From: CALAED01 sp937891035
GTDB lineage: Bacteria; Actinomycetota; Actinomycetes; Streptosporangiales; Streptosporangiaceae
DNA: 14,826 nucleotides
Assembly (NCBI GenBank): GCA_035642125.1
Contig: DASQSZ010000352.1
Location: forward strand, 1 to 14,826
Direction: 5' to 3'
The position numbers and the translations under genes are program-made. Positions 6,127 through 13,427 of the stretch are shown one piece after another. Numbering within the stretch: position 1 is the first letter of the stretch; every line of letters starts with the position of its first letter. The notes under the pieces are model-generated. The model was not told the origin of the DNA and did not search any database. It saw only the letters and a list, made by a program, of their open reading frames with translations.

Positions 6127-7323
6127 CTACATACCGCGGCCGTATTCGCGGAGCAGGCGGCGGACTTCATCGAGCGGGATCGCCTCGATCGTGGTGCCGT
6201 TGCCTGTTGTGGTGGTGGCCATGAACAGGGCGTTATAGACGGCTTCCTCGGTGGCCTCGAGTGCGGCTTGGAAGAGCGGTGAGGTCGCGTCGTTGGGCAG
6301 CAACGTGTGGTCGCGCGGCTGCCGGTCGCCATGCCGCACGCGTACGCCCGGCGCGGTGGAAAAAGCGATCGCGTAGTCACCGCTGCCGTTGGAATACGAC
6401 GAACCGGTCCGGCCCAGACCGAAGACCGCCCGTCCCGCGAGGCGCTCAAGATTGCGGTCGGCCAGCGGCGCGTCGGTCGCCACAACGATCATGCACGACC
6501 CATCGGCGGTGGATTGCGCCCGAGCCTGCTCGGCGAAGGGGTTATGGCCGAGTTCGAGGCCGACCGGCACGCCGTCCACGGTGAGCAGCCCGCCATAGTT
6601 CGTCTGCACGAGTACGCCGACGATGTAGCCGCCGAACCGCTCGGGCAGCAGGCGCGAGGAGGTGCCGATACCGCCCTTCCAGCCGAAGTTGATGGTCCCG
6701 GTGCCGGCCCCGACCGCTCCTTCGGTGACCGGTCCGCCGCGGGCGGTCTCGATGGCCCTGACGACGTCGTCGGTGGACACGTGGCGGCCGCGGATGTCGT
6801 TCAGGGTGCCGTCGTTGGTTTCGCCCACGAGCGCGTTGACCGACCGGACATCCTCGTTGCCGGCCTGCTGGATGGCCCAGCCCACCACGGCGTCGACGGC
6901 GCGGCCCACGCTGAGCGTGTTGGTCAGCACGATGGGCGTCTCGATCGTGCCCAGCTCCGCGACCTGGGTGGAGCCAGCAAGCTTGCCGAACGCGTTGCCG
7001 ATGTGCACGGCCCCCGGCACCTTGTCCTGGAAGACGTTGCCGGGATGCGGCCGGATCGCGGTGACCCCGGTACGGACATCGTCGCCGCGGGCCAAAGTGA
7101 CCTGCCCCACGCTCACCTCGGGAACATCGGTGATCGCGTTGTGCCGGCCGGTGGGGAAGACACCTGGTGTGACGCCCAGAGCGCGGGCCCGCACGCGTTC
7201 GGATTCGGGCGGGGCCGCGGGCGCCGCCGCAGCGGCCGGCTTGGTCGAGATAGAAGGCAGGCTCAACGAGGCTCCAGCGAAAACAGTCCCTGCGTAAAGC
7301 GCTTTACGTCGCGAGATGGTCAT
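6127..7323 (-). CDS. Exported P1-family (S58, DmpA/BapA-like) aminopeptidase
   Basis: 398 residues from ATG 7321-7323. The N terminus (TISRRKALYAGTVFAGASLS) is a twin-arginine signal peptide with R5 and R6, so export is likely. The mature part carries family S58 hallmarks: NAITDVPEVSVGQVTL (62-77), TGVTAIRPHPGNVF (85-98), NALVGETNDGTLNDIRG (163-179), VGAGTGTINFGWKGGIGTSS (204-223) and DGSCMIVVATDAPL (274-287). In DmpA, self-cleavage before a serine in a Gly-Ser pair creates the N-terminal nucleophile; here that is G275-S276. The family removes N-terminal residues, including D- or beta-amino acids, from peptides; the substrate here cannot be told. Only a weak G-rich ribosome binding site is visible. 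The gene stands alone. Confidence 0.88.
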   Translation of the reverse strand: MTISRRKALYAGTVFAGASLSLPSISTKPAAAAAPAAPPESERVRARALGVTPGVFPTGRHNAITDVPEVSVGQVTLARGDDVRTGVTAIRPHPGNVFQDKVPGAVHIGNAFGKLAGSTQVAELGTIETPIVLTNTLSVGRAVDAVVGWAIQQAGNEDVRSVNALVGETNDGTLNDIRGRHVSTDDVVRAIETARGGPVTEGAVGAGTGTINFGWKGGIGTSSRLLPERFGGYIVGVLVQTNYGGLLTVDGVPVGLELGHNPFAEQARAQSTADGSCMIVVATDAPLADRNLERLAGRAVFGLGRTGSSYSNGSGDYAIAFSTAPGVRVRHGDRQPRDHTLLPNDATSPLFQAALEATEEAVYNALFMATTTTGNGTTIEAIPLDEVRRLLREYGRGM

Positions 7324-7637
7324 GTGGCGCCCCAGCCTTTCATCAGAGGTTTGTCCGCTCGCGCGGGGGGTCGGCCTGTGTATGGCCGGAGCGTACGGCC
7401 CCCATGGGACGCCGGGTAGCCGGGCACGTGATCAACCGGGGATGACCTGACTCGGCGCCCCGCTTGAAGGATCATGGCGCGACCGCGCCGCCAGGATCGC
7501 CGCCCTACACTTCGCCGCGAGCATGGCCGCCTTCAGCTGACTTGCTCGGCCAGGGCGACGGTAATGCCCGCACCGTGGATTTCGGTCTCAGCGGAGCGCG
7601 TGGCGCGTGATCGACATTCGTGAAGTGAGACGTGGTC
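7324..7637. other. Intergenic region between P1 peptidase and solute-binding protein genes
   Basis: 314 nt, both neighbours on the minus strand. A short hairpin GGCGC-GACC-GCGCC lies at 7476-7489. Near the right end, GTCTCA occurs at 7585-7590 and 7635-7640 with its complement TGAGAC at 7626-7631. No gene is recognisable here. The promoter of the peptidase gene should lie in the left half but is not identifiable by eye. Confidence 0.5.
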
Positions 7638-7640
7638 TCA
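7626..7640 (-). terminator. Short hairpin at the stop codon of the solute-binding protein gene
   Basis: TGAGAC (7626-7631) and GTCTCA (7635-7640) form a 6-bp stem with a 3-nt loop. The right arm includes the TGA stop (7638-7640). A third copy, GTCTCA at 7585-7590, could compete for the same arm. Confidence 0.4.
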
Positions 7641-8525
7641 GGTGGACGGTGGAGGGTTGTCGAGGAAAATCCGTGCTGTGTCGCATGGCTCTTCACCGGG
7701 ACGATGAGTCGGGCAGAAATTCTGAATGACGATCCTGCGCCATGTGCCGTCGTTGAGCATTTCTTTGACGATTGCATTGATCTCATCGATGTCAGCCTGC
7801 GAACGGGCGATGAATCCGATTCCATACTGTTCAGGACGCGGCCAGACTTTGACGCCGACCATATGCAGGTCGGGATGGTCGGCGAGATTTCCAGTGATTA
7901 CCGCCACGTCGCTGACGACGGCGTCGACTTCCTTTTTACGCAGCTTCTGCACGCAGGCCCGGTTGCCGATGTCCGGGTAGATTCGGATACCGAGTCTGCG
8001 CTGTTGATTGAGGAACCCCAGCTGTTGATATGGAGTGCTGTTGACGGGGCCGGTGCAGACCTTCCGTCCTCGCAGGTCATCAAGACTCTTGATTAACCCC
8101 TTTTCCGAGCGGCGTACGAGGATGTCGTGGAAGCTGAAGAGGTATGGCCGACTGAAGGTGATACGTTCCCTGATGCGCTCGTCCGTGATCGAATAACTCG
8201 CGATCACCAGGTCGTTACCATCGCTCAGCAAGCTGCTAGCGCGGTTGGCCGGTCGCACTGAGTGGAGAATGGGTTCGCGAGGACCCTCAGTGACGCGGAG
8301 CTTGCGCATGACATATCTGGCTACATCGATCTCGAAACCGGACCACTTCTTCGCGGCATGATCGTACAGAGCGATATATGCCTGATCGTCGAATACCCCG
8401 ATATGCAGGTCCGGCTTTTGGAAGAAGCGGCTGTGGCGGGGTGCCGGCTGCTCCGGTGAAAAACAACTCGTGATGATGGGCAAGATGGCGAGGACGAGGA
8501 TGGCACTCCATCGGGATGGCCACAT
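7638..8525 (-). CDS. Orphan family-3 solute-binding lipoprotein (glutamate/amino-acid type)
   Basis: 295 residues. The ATG at 8523-8525 has AGGGAG 6 nt upstream. Residues 1-21 form a lipoprotein signal peptide (LAILPIITS-C) with lipidated C21. The mature part is a type-II periplasmic-binding fold of the GluB class: LHIGVFDDQAYIALYD (40-55), GFEIDVARYVMRKL (63-76), IASYSITDERIRERITFSRP (108-127), LRGRKVCTGPVNST (151-164), DAVVSDVAVITG (201-212) and YGIGFIARSQADIDEINAIV (234-253). C157 and C191 may pair, as in similar proteins. The tail after residue 270 carries two further cysteines (C271 and C281), an uncommon addition. No ABC permease or ATPase lies nearby, so it may act as a sensor. It is divergent from the operon starting at 9001. 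GC content is visibly lower than in the surrounding genes. Confidence 0.85.
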   Translation of the reverse strand: MWPSRWSAILVLAILPIITSCFSPEQPAPRHSRFFQKPDLHIGVFDDQAYIALYDHAAKKWSGFEIDVARYVMRKLRVTEGPREPILHSVRPANRASSLLSDGNDLVIASYSITDERIRERITFSRPYLFSFHDILVRRSEKGLIKSLDDLRGRKVCTGPVNSTPYQQLGFLNQQRRLGIRIYPDIGNRACVQKLRKKEVDAVVSDVAVITGNLADHPDLHMVGVKVWPRPEQYGIGFIARSQADIDEINAIVKEMLNDGTWRRIVIQNFCPTHRPGEEPCDTARIFLDNPPPST

Positions 8526-8615
8526 AGTTGACTCCCTGGTGCGGAATGTCGCAGGATCAACGCAGAACATCAGGTTCGCAGAGCGTTTGGCCGCGGCACC
8601 ACAGCGTTGAGCATC

Positions 8616-8647
8616 CGGGACGGAACCGGGATCCCGGCGCACCGTCC
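8616..8647 (-). promoter_or_regulatory. Two-tier hairpin in the probable leader of the lipoprotein gene
   Basis: The outer stem is GGGACGG (8616-8622) with CCGTCCC (8641-8647). Inside lies the perfect 12-nt palindrome CCGGGATCCCGG (8625-8636). It lies about 90 nt upstream of the lipoprotein start and could be an RNA structure or a DNA-binding site. It matches no riboswitch class I know. Confidence 0.45.
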
Positions 8648-8822
8648 CCGACCCTGAAGATCACCCGGACGGCTCACAGATTCATGACGAGCGGCGGCCC
8701 ACCTGGAGCCCCGCCTGCACGGGTTCCGGTTGGGGCGCGCGGCGCACCCCGATCGACGGATGGCGCTTATTATGAGCCGTCCGGAATCCCGGATTAAGAC
8801 GGGCGACACTTCGGGGCGCTTA

Positions 8823-8840
8823 TCCGGGCCGCAGCCCGGA
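8823..8840. repeat. 7-bp stem, 4-nt loop hairpin
   Basis: TCCGGGC (8823-8829) and GCCCGGA (8834-8840) around CGCA, inside the divergent intergenic region. Confidence 0.5.
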
Positions 8841-9000
8841 CGACTGCCGATGCCGAGCGAACGAGGAATGATCACCCGGATATTTCAGCGAGATGTGGCG
8901 GTATCCCGGAGGGAGCCGGGTCGCTTCCTCCGATGGTGTTTAATAGGTGACGGTGACAACCTGCTATTACCGGTCAACGGACGCGGAAGGGTTGCCTCAC

Positions 9001-9246
9001 ATGACACAAGACATCCTTATGACGGGCTCGGAGCGAGCACCCGAAGGTTGCCGCACCGGGCGGTCACAACGCCGCCCGCGGGTAACCGTCCTGGTCATTC
9101 TCCTGCTGGTACTGATCGTTTCCGAATATCTGCTTCTCGTGAATGATGTCGCCATGACTACGCTCTCGGCGCCGCTCGCCATACTTCTCTTGGTTATGGA
9201 TATCGCTGACCGGCTGTCCATCTTGCCCGCTCCCCGAAGGCCCTGA
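9001..9246 (+). CDS. Small two-helix membrane protein
   Basis: 81 residues from ATG 9001; GGAAGG (8985-8990) lies 10 nt upstream. The first 27 residues are polar and end in a basic cluster (RSQRRPR). A hydrophobic helix at about 28-47 (VTVLVILLLVLIVSEYLLLV) and a second at about 53-68 (TTLSAPLAILLLVMDI) follow. The C terminus is short and basic. The positive charges suggest both ends are cytoplasmic. The family is not recognised. The TGA stop and the next ATG share one base (TGATG, 9244-9248), so the two genes are almost certainly co-transcribed and translationally coupled. Confidence 0.75.
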   Translation: MTQDILMTGSERAPEGCRTGRSQRRPRVTVLVILLLVLIVSEYLLLVNDVAMTTLSAPLAILLLVMDIADRLSILPAPRRP

Positions 9247-10619
9247 TGGACGCGCGGGCTTTGCGCAGCACCTTCACCAGTGAGTTGGCGGACCGACTCG
9301 CCGGCGCGGGCGCTGCCGAGCTCGCCGCCAGGACCGGGCTGCATGCATCGATCGTCCAGGAAATGACCGCGGGGACATCTCAGGGCCTGCTTTCCTGGGA
9401 GGTTGTCAGTGCGTGCGTCACCGCAGCAGAGCTTGACCAAGAGACGATCGTTCAATTGCGCGAACTCTGGGTGCAGGCCGAGTCAGCAGAGTGGGCAGAG
9501 CGCGGACCAAGACTCTTGCGCGAAATCGAGCGGCAAACGATACAGGCACGCCGCCAGCGCGCCCACGGCGACAAGGACCTGACTCGCGGGCTCTTCGACG
9601 AATACCGGCCGGACGCGCCGTGGCGCAAGGCGTCAGGCTCAGGACACCCCCACGGTCAATGGCGGTTCGAACCCTGGTCGCGCACTCAGCTGCTCACCAA
9701 GCAGCGGATGCCAGACCCCGACCGCGCGATGTCTCTCTCGGAGTTTTATGAGCTGCTGAAACAGCTGCGCCAGTGGGCGGGCCAGCCCACACTCGCCGAG
9801 ATTGAACAACGGTCGTGGGGTGCGTTACGCCGGACCACCGCGGGTGACGTGCTCGGAGTATCGAGAGCCCTACATCGGCATGTTCGCGATAATGACAATG
9901 TCTGCTATATGGCCACCGTATTCGGCCTTCCGCAAACCGAAGTCGCGCGATGGGTAAACGCGTACACCAGATTAAGGGAATTCGCGCCGGAACCCACGTC
10001 GCATGGGGCTGAACAGAAGGCAATCGCGGGCCGGTCGCCCGGCGCGACGGAGTTGCCGGAGGATACCCTCTCCGGCAAGGAGCTCCGAGCCGAGCCGTCC
10101 CCCGAAGCACCCCTTGCGACGACGGCGGCCCCGAGCGCAAGGATCATGGCCCGGCTGCGTCGCTGGCGGATCACGGCCCTGTGCCTCGCCGCGACCGCCA
10201 CCGCCCTCACCAGCGCCTTAACCCTCATGGTGGCGGCCGACGATCCACGGGCGGCACAAAATCTCCAATTCCCAGAAAAGCTGCGGCTATCTCCGGAAAA
10301 ACCGGTCCGCATTCCGCTGAGACTTTCTACAGGCGATTGGAGCCTGACCTTGCGTTTCCGGCTGGAGTCGACCGCGGTGGCTAGTGCGTGCGTCCATGAC
10401 GCGCAACTCAGCTATGTGGTCGAGAAGGCCAATGGCGTCGATATCGCCTCAGGAAAGCCGGCCAAGGGCAAGCCCGACTCCTCGGCCCGGGCGATCCGGC
10501 TCGATCTGATGAGCGCACTGGACTCGCCACAGGTCGTCGTGTCCGTCAGCGTGCCCAGCCAAGGCATCGGGTGCGGTTTCACGATCGACCTCTCAGGTTC
10601 GACCATCCAGCCACGCTAA
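9246..10619 (+). CDS. Membrane-anchored protein with two HTH-like regions and an extracytoplasmic domain
   Basis: 457 residues. Residues 12-75 resemble a degenerate XRE-type helix-turn-helix (LADRLAG, then AAELAARTGLHASIVQEMTA). Residues 165-245 resemble the second HTH-like module of actinomycete regulators (FYELLKQLRQWAGQPTLAEI, then VFGLPQTEVARWVNAYTRL). A low-complexity linker (246-300) rich in Pro, Glu and Ala leads to one membrane helix at about 308-332, preceded by RLRRWR, which places the N terminus in the cytoplasm. The remaining 125 residues should lie outside; C382 and C443 may form a disulfide in this beta-rich domain. The layout suggests a one-component transmembrane regulator, but DNA binding and ligand are not shown. 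Coupled by TGATG to the small membrane protein and divergent from the orphan lipoprotein. Confidence 0.75.
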   Translation: MDARALRSTFTSELADRLAGAGAAELAARTGLHASIVQEMTAGTSQGLLSWEVVSACVTAAELDQETIVQLRELWVQAESAEWAERGPRLLREIERQTIQARRQRAHGDKDLTRGLFDEYRPDAPWRKASGSGHPHGQWRFEPWSRTQLLTKQRMPDPDRAMSLSEFYELLKQLRQWAGQPTLAEIEQRSWGALRRTTAGDVLGVSRALHRHVRDNDNVCYMATVFGLPQTEVARWVNAYTRLREFAPEPTSHGAEQKAIAGRSPGATELPEDTLSGKELRAEPSPEAPLATTAAPSARIMARLRRWRITALCLAATATALTSALTLMVAADDPRAAQNLQFPEKLRLSPEKPVRIPLRLSTGDWSLTLRFRLESTAVASACVHDAQLSYVVEKANGVDIASGKPAKGKPDSSARAIRLDLMSALDSPQVVVSVSVPSQGIGCGFTIDLSGSTIQPR

Positions 10620-10623
10620 GGCC

Positions 10624-10713
10624 GCTCCGGAGCAGGCGCCCAGCATGAGACGCTTGGCTGGCGCGGTGACTCCGAAGCCGTCGCCGGTGTCGGCGCCGGC
10701 CGGATTCCTCCGG
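10624..10713. other. Weak hairpins between convergent operons
   Basis: The 176 nt between convergent stops (10620-10795) contain the palindrome GCTCCGGAGC (10624-10633) and CCGGA-TTCC-TCCGG (10700-10713). Either may contribute to termination; neither is strong. Confidence 0.3.
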
Positions 10714-10795
10714 ACTGTGATGCACAGGACTCCCCCGCAGACCCCAGGTTCGGTTCACCGGAGCGCACCCGGCATGGTCTGGGCCCGAGTCCGGA

Positions 10796-11380
10796 CTACA
10801 TGGTGGTTCGGTGGGGTGCGAGTACGGCCTCGACCTGTTCGCGCATCCAGTCGGCGAGTGCGCGGTCGCGGTGGATCGCCCAGCCGATCATGGCGCCGTG
10901 GTAGGTGGTTTCGACGAGCGTCGCCAGCGTCGGCACGTCGGTGCCGGCGCGCAGTTCGCCCGCGTCGAGCGCGGCGTTCAGGTCACGTTCGATGTGGGCG
11001 CGGACCGCTCGCGCTCCGCGGAGCGTCTCGGCGTGGAAGTCGGGATCGGCGAGGTCGAGCTGAAGCATGGCGACCGAATTGGCCATCAGCTCCGGCGTGG
11101 TGATGTCGCCGACGGCGAGCATGAGGCCCTCGACGACGCGGGCGAGTGGCGAGGCGGCCGTCGAGCGGTCCAGGGCGCCGACCCACCGGTCGACGCCCCG
11201 CTTGTCGGCCGCGAGGAGGAGGTCGCGCTTGGTACCGAAGCGCTGGACGAGCGTCGCCGCCGACAAACCCACCTCGGTGGCGACCGTGGCGAACGTCAGG
11301 CGCGCCGGGCCGATGCGGTGGGCGAGGTCCAGGACGGCGTCCAGGATCGCCTCGTCGCTGAGAGTTCGCGGGCGTGGCAT
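10796..11380 (-). CDS. TetR-family transcriptional regulator
   Basis: 194 residues from ATG 11378-11380. The N-terminal HTH is typical: LSDEAILDAVLDLAHRIGPA at 7-26, then FATVATEVGLSAATLVQRFGTKRDLL at 30-55. Residues from about 60 onward are the helical ligand-binding and dimerisation domain (RVVEGLMLAVGD, then TYHGAMIGWAIHRDRALADW). TetR proteins repress until a small ligand binds; the ligand here is unknown. Its ATG overlaps the SDR stop by one base (TGATG on the minus strand), so it is the second gene of that operon. It probably represses the operon through the dyad at 12298-12333. Confidence 0.9.
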   Translation of the reverse strand: MPRPRTLSDEAILDAVLDLAHRIGPARLTFATVATEVGLSAATLVQRFGTKRDLLLAADKRGVDRWVGALDRSTAASPLARVVEGLMLAVGDITTPELMANSVAMLQLDLADPDFHAETLRGARAVRAHIERDLNAALDAGELRAGTDVPTLATLVETTYHGAMIGWAIHRDRALADWMREQVEAVLAPHRTTM

Positions 11381-12294
11381 CACATGGGGGCGGGCATCCC
11401 GCTGGTCAGGGTCACTTGACGTGCCTCCAGATCGACGGCGCCCCAATCCGGCCGGGTGCCGTCGGTGTCCTCCAGATCGTATTCGCGCATGAGCTCCCAT
11501 GAGCCCAGGCACCGGCCGGCGAACCGATGCCGGTCGGGGTCGGCCGCCAGGGCGGCGATCCCGCGGGCGAGCAAGTGCGGAGTCTCGGAGTGTTCGAAGT
11601 AGGGGACACCGCCGGCCCGCTCGCGCCACGTGTCCTCCGTGACGCTGAAGTAGTCGAGCATCGACTCCGACCGCAGCCAGCCGGGCGTGACGGTCAGCGC
11701 CGTCACCCCGTGCGGCCTGAGCTCGTGCGCGAGACCTTCGCCCATCCGGACCACCGCCGCCTTGACCAGGTCGTACGGCATGTTCGCACGGTAGGGCACA
11801 TCACCCTTGCCGTCGCCCACCTCGATCACCAATCCGCCCGTCCCCGCCAGCATGAGCGGGATCGCGAAGTGGCTCGTGATCACATGGGTCTCGATGCCGT
11901 TGCGCAACACGCCGAGCGTCGCGTCGAGCGGGTGCTCCCACACCGGCTTGTCCCACTGGACGAACGGGTCCCCGCCCCACACGTCATTGACCAGGATGTC
12001 CAGCCGCCCGTGGTCGGCGCGGATGCGGTCCACGAGCGTGGCGACGTCGCTCGCGTCGGTGTGGTCGCAGCGTACGGCGACGCCTTCGCCGCCGGCGGCG
12101 GTGACGAGCTCGGCGGTGTCCTCGATCGTCTCGGGGCGATTCATCGGAGAGCGCCCGGACCGCGTGGAGCGGCCGGTGCCGTACACCGTGGCGCCGAGCA
12201 CTCCGAGCTCGATGGCGGTGGCGCGGCCGCAGCCGCGGGTGGCGCCGGCGACAAGGGCGACCTTGCCGGTGAGGGGACGTTTGTCGTTGGCCAT
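11380..12294 (-). CDS. SDR-family oxidoreductase with non-canonical active site
   Basis: 304 residues from ATG 12292-12294. The Rossmann motif is VALVAGATRGCGRATAIEL at 12-30, which binds NAD(P)H; R42 or R45 after the second strand hints at NADP. LDILVNDVWGGD (98-109) stands where NNAG is usual. The catalytic pair is Y174 and K178 (YDLVK). The usual catalytic serine about 13 residues before the tyrosine is replaced by LVIEVGDGKG (155-164), so that residue seems absent. The substrate-binding C-terminal region (210-300) is longer than in minimal SDRs of about 250 residues. It is the first gene of an operon with the TetR gene. The start directly follows a -10 element, indicating a leaderless transcript. 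Confidence 0.88.
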   Translation of the reverse strand: MANDKRPLTGKVALVAGATRGCGRATAIELGVLGATVYGTGRSTRSGRSPMNRPETIEDTAELVTAAGGEGVAVRCDHTDASDVATLVDRIRADHGRLDILVNDVWGGDPFVQWDKPVWEHPLDATLGVLRNGIETHVITSHFAIPLMLAGTGGLVIEVGDGKGDVPYRANMPYDLVKAAVVRMGEGLAHELRPHGVTALTVTPGWLRSESMLDYFSVTEDTWRERAGGVPYFEHSETPHLLARGIAALAADPDRHRFAGRCLGSWELMREYDLEDTDGTRPDWGAVDLEARQVTLTSGMPAPM

Positions 12295-12297
12295 GTC

Positions 12298-12333
12298 GCC
12301 ACTATAACCGAACGTACGTTTATTAATAGTGGC
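12298..12333. promoter_or_regulatory. Leaderless promoter with concentric dyad, probable TetR operator
   Basis: GCCACTAT (12298-12305) and ATAGTGGC (12326-12333) are exact inverted arms. The perfect palindrome AACGTACGTT (12311-12320) shares their centre at 12315.5; 14 of 18 possible pairs match. On the minus strand, TATAGT (12306-12301) sits 6 nt before the SDR ATG, the spacing of leaderless actinomycete promoters. A regulator bound here would cover the -10 element and the probable transcription start. Assignment to the operon's TetR is inference. Confidence 0.75.
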
Positions 12334-12388
12334 TTTCGTACGGGGACGCCCTACCGGCCCGGGCCGGCACCATGTCTGGCTTGGCGGC

Positions 12389-12413
12389 AGCGCCGACGCA
12401 CGCAGGCGGCGCT
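12389..12413 (-). terminator. Possible terminator of the MOSC gene
   Basis: AGCGCCG (12389-12395) pairs with CGGCGCT (12407-12413) over an 11-nt loop, 15 nt beyond the TGA stop. A second GC palindrome, CCGGCCCGGGCCGG (12354-12367), follows. Confidence 0.45.
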
Positions 12414-12428
12414 CGGCGGCGGCGGCGG

Positions 12429-13223
12429 TCACGTCGCGGTGGCGGTGTCCTGGGTCGCGATCATGCCGAAGGTGCGTGGGATGGCGAGCCGGCCGAACAT
12501 GATCTCGCGCCTGCCGGCGAAGTCCTGGGTGCGGTACGTGGCCAGCGTGCGCAGCGGCTCGCCGCCCTGGACGCCGGTCTGTTGGTCGATCGTGGTGAGG
12601 ACGCAACGGCCACAGGGAGCGATCAGCTCGATCTCCACCTCGCCGATGCGCAGCGCCGACACGGCGTCTTCTCCGTATGGCCCCAGGCCCTCCAGCACGA
12701 TGTTGGGCCGGAAACGATCCATCGGCAGCGGTTCGCTCAGCCGCTGATTTAGATCATCCAAAGACTCCCGGGACAACACATGCAGCGGGTCTCCATCGGC
12801 GAACGTGACCCGGCCGCCGCCGCCCGGCTGGGTGTGCCGTACCCCGGCGAACCGGACCAGCCTGCACTCGGTGTCGAGGTAGGCCGAGAACCAGTCGGCG
12901 GCATCATCGCCCTGGTCAACGCCCTGGCACGGCATTCCGTGCAGCGTCACGTCCAACACCGGGCCGTCCGCCGGTTCATGTACCAGCGGAGTCACCGCGT
13001 CCAGCGCGTCCACAATGAGCGTCGCGCCCGCAAGGGACGGACGCAACAACGCCAGCCGTGGCACCTCCCGCTGCGACAGATGTCGCCGGTCCGGCCGGAC
13101 CAGCATGAACTCACGATCGTGGCGCAACCCACCCGGGGTCACTTGAGACTCGCCCACCGATATGCCGCCCGCGCTCTTGAGCGGAAAGACGTTCAACTCA
13201 CGCACCACGGCCGACAAGGTCAT
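12429..13223 (-). CDS. MOSC-domain protein (YcbX/mARC-like)
   Basis: 264 residues. The ATG at 13221-13223 gives the family-typical N terminus VRELNVFPLKSAGGISV (7-23), the start of the MOSC N-terminal beta-barrel; an upstream start at 13277 would add 18 atypical residues. The MOSC core holds FRPNIVLEG (171-179) and PCGRCVLTTIDQQTG (203-217). In mARC/YcbX enzymes the cysteine in the RCVLTT context ligates molybdenum; this corresponds to C207. These enzymes reduce N-hydroxylated compounds with electrons from a redox partner. No ferredoxin domain is fused here, so a separate donor would be needed. GGGGGG lies about 10 nt upstream, with GGAG directly abutting the ATG. Monocistronic and divergent from the leader ORF at 13317. 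Confidence 0.87.
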   Translation of the reverse strand: MTLSAVVRELNVFPLKSAGGISVGESQVTPGGLRHDREFMLVRPDRRHLSQREVPRLALLRPSLAGATLIVDALDAVTPLVHEPADGPVLDVTLHGMPCQGVDQGDDAADWFSAYLDTECRLVRFAGVRHTQPGGGGRVTFADGDPLHVLSRESLDDLNQRLSEPLPMDRFRPNIVLEGLGPYGEDAVSALRIGEVEIELIAPCGRCVLTTIDQQTGVQGGEPLRTLATYRTQDFAGRREIMFGRLAIPRTFGMIATQDTATAT

Positions 13224-13294
13224 CTCCGCACACCCCCCGCGGCCCACCCAGCTCGCGGTCGCACCACCCGCGGACATCGACCCTCGTTTCGAAC

Positions 13295-13339
13295 AGTACG
13301 GTCCAGGAGGCGACGAATGCCAGGCGCCGCGACCGTACT
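13295..13339 (+). promoter_or_regulatory. 9-bp inverted repeat enclosing a ribosome binding site and ATG
   Basis: AGTACGGTC (13295-13303) and GACCGTACT (13331-13339) are exact complements. The 27-nt loop contains AGGAGG (13305-13310) and ATG (13317-13319). A 4-bp inner stem (13309-13312 with 13325-13328) would involve the last GG of the ribosome binding site. It may be an RNA hairpin controlling initiation or a DNA operator. Confidence 0.5.
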
Positions 13340-13427
13340 AGCAATCCCGTCAGCTTGCGTCCGTGACCCCGAGCGCTCGGAAAAGGACGTGAATCCCAGC
13401 ACAAATGACACCGAGAGGACGCGATGA
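13317..13427 (+). CDS. 36-residue leader peptide coupled to the MDMPI-family gene
   Basis: A perfect AGGAGG (13305-13310) lies 6 nt before the ATG at 13317-13319. The frame runs 36 codons (MPGAATVLAIPSACVRDPER at the start) to TGA at 13425-13427, overlapping the next ATG as ATGA. Third-position GC is only about two thirds, lower than in the neighbours, so the peptide itself may be unimportant and the ORF may act as a translational coupler. No attenuation-type codon runs are present. Confidence 0.5.
   Translation: MPGAATVLAIPSACVRDPERSEKDVNPSTNDTERTR

Larger units (their letters stand above)
8526..9000. other. Divergent regulatory region between lipoprotein and membrane-HTH operon
   Basis: 475 nt serving both directions. 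It contains a two-tier hairpin (8616-8647), a hairpin TCCGGGC-CGCA-GCCCGGA (8823-8840) and an AT-rich patch with CATAAT on the minus strand (8769-8774), a -10-like hexamer without a convincing -35. On the plus side TTTAAT (8939-8944) could be a -10 for the operon, 56 nt before its start. No coding frame is convincing. Confidence 0.5.

Noticed and set aside
11527..12752. Long plus-strand frames opposite the SDR and MOSC genes
   Set aside because: They encode low-complexity Arg/Ala/Gly/His-rich sequence without known domains, while the minus strand has clear SDR and MOSC motifs.
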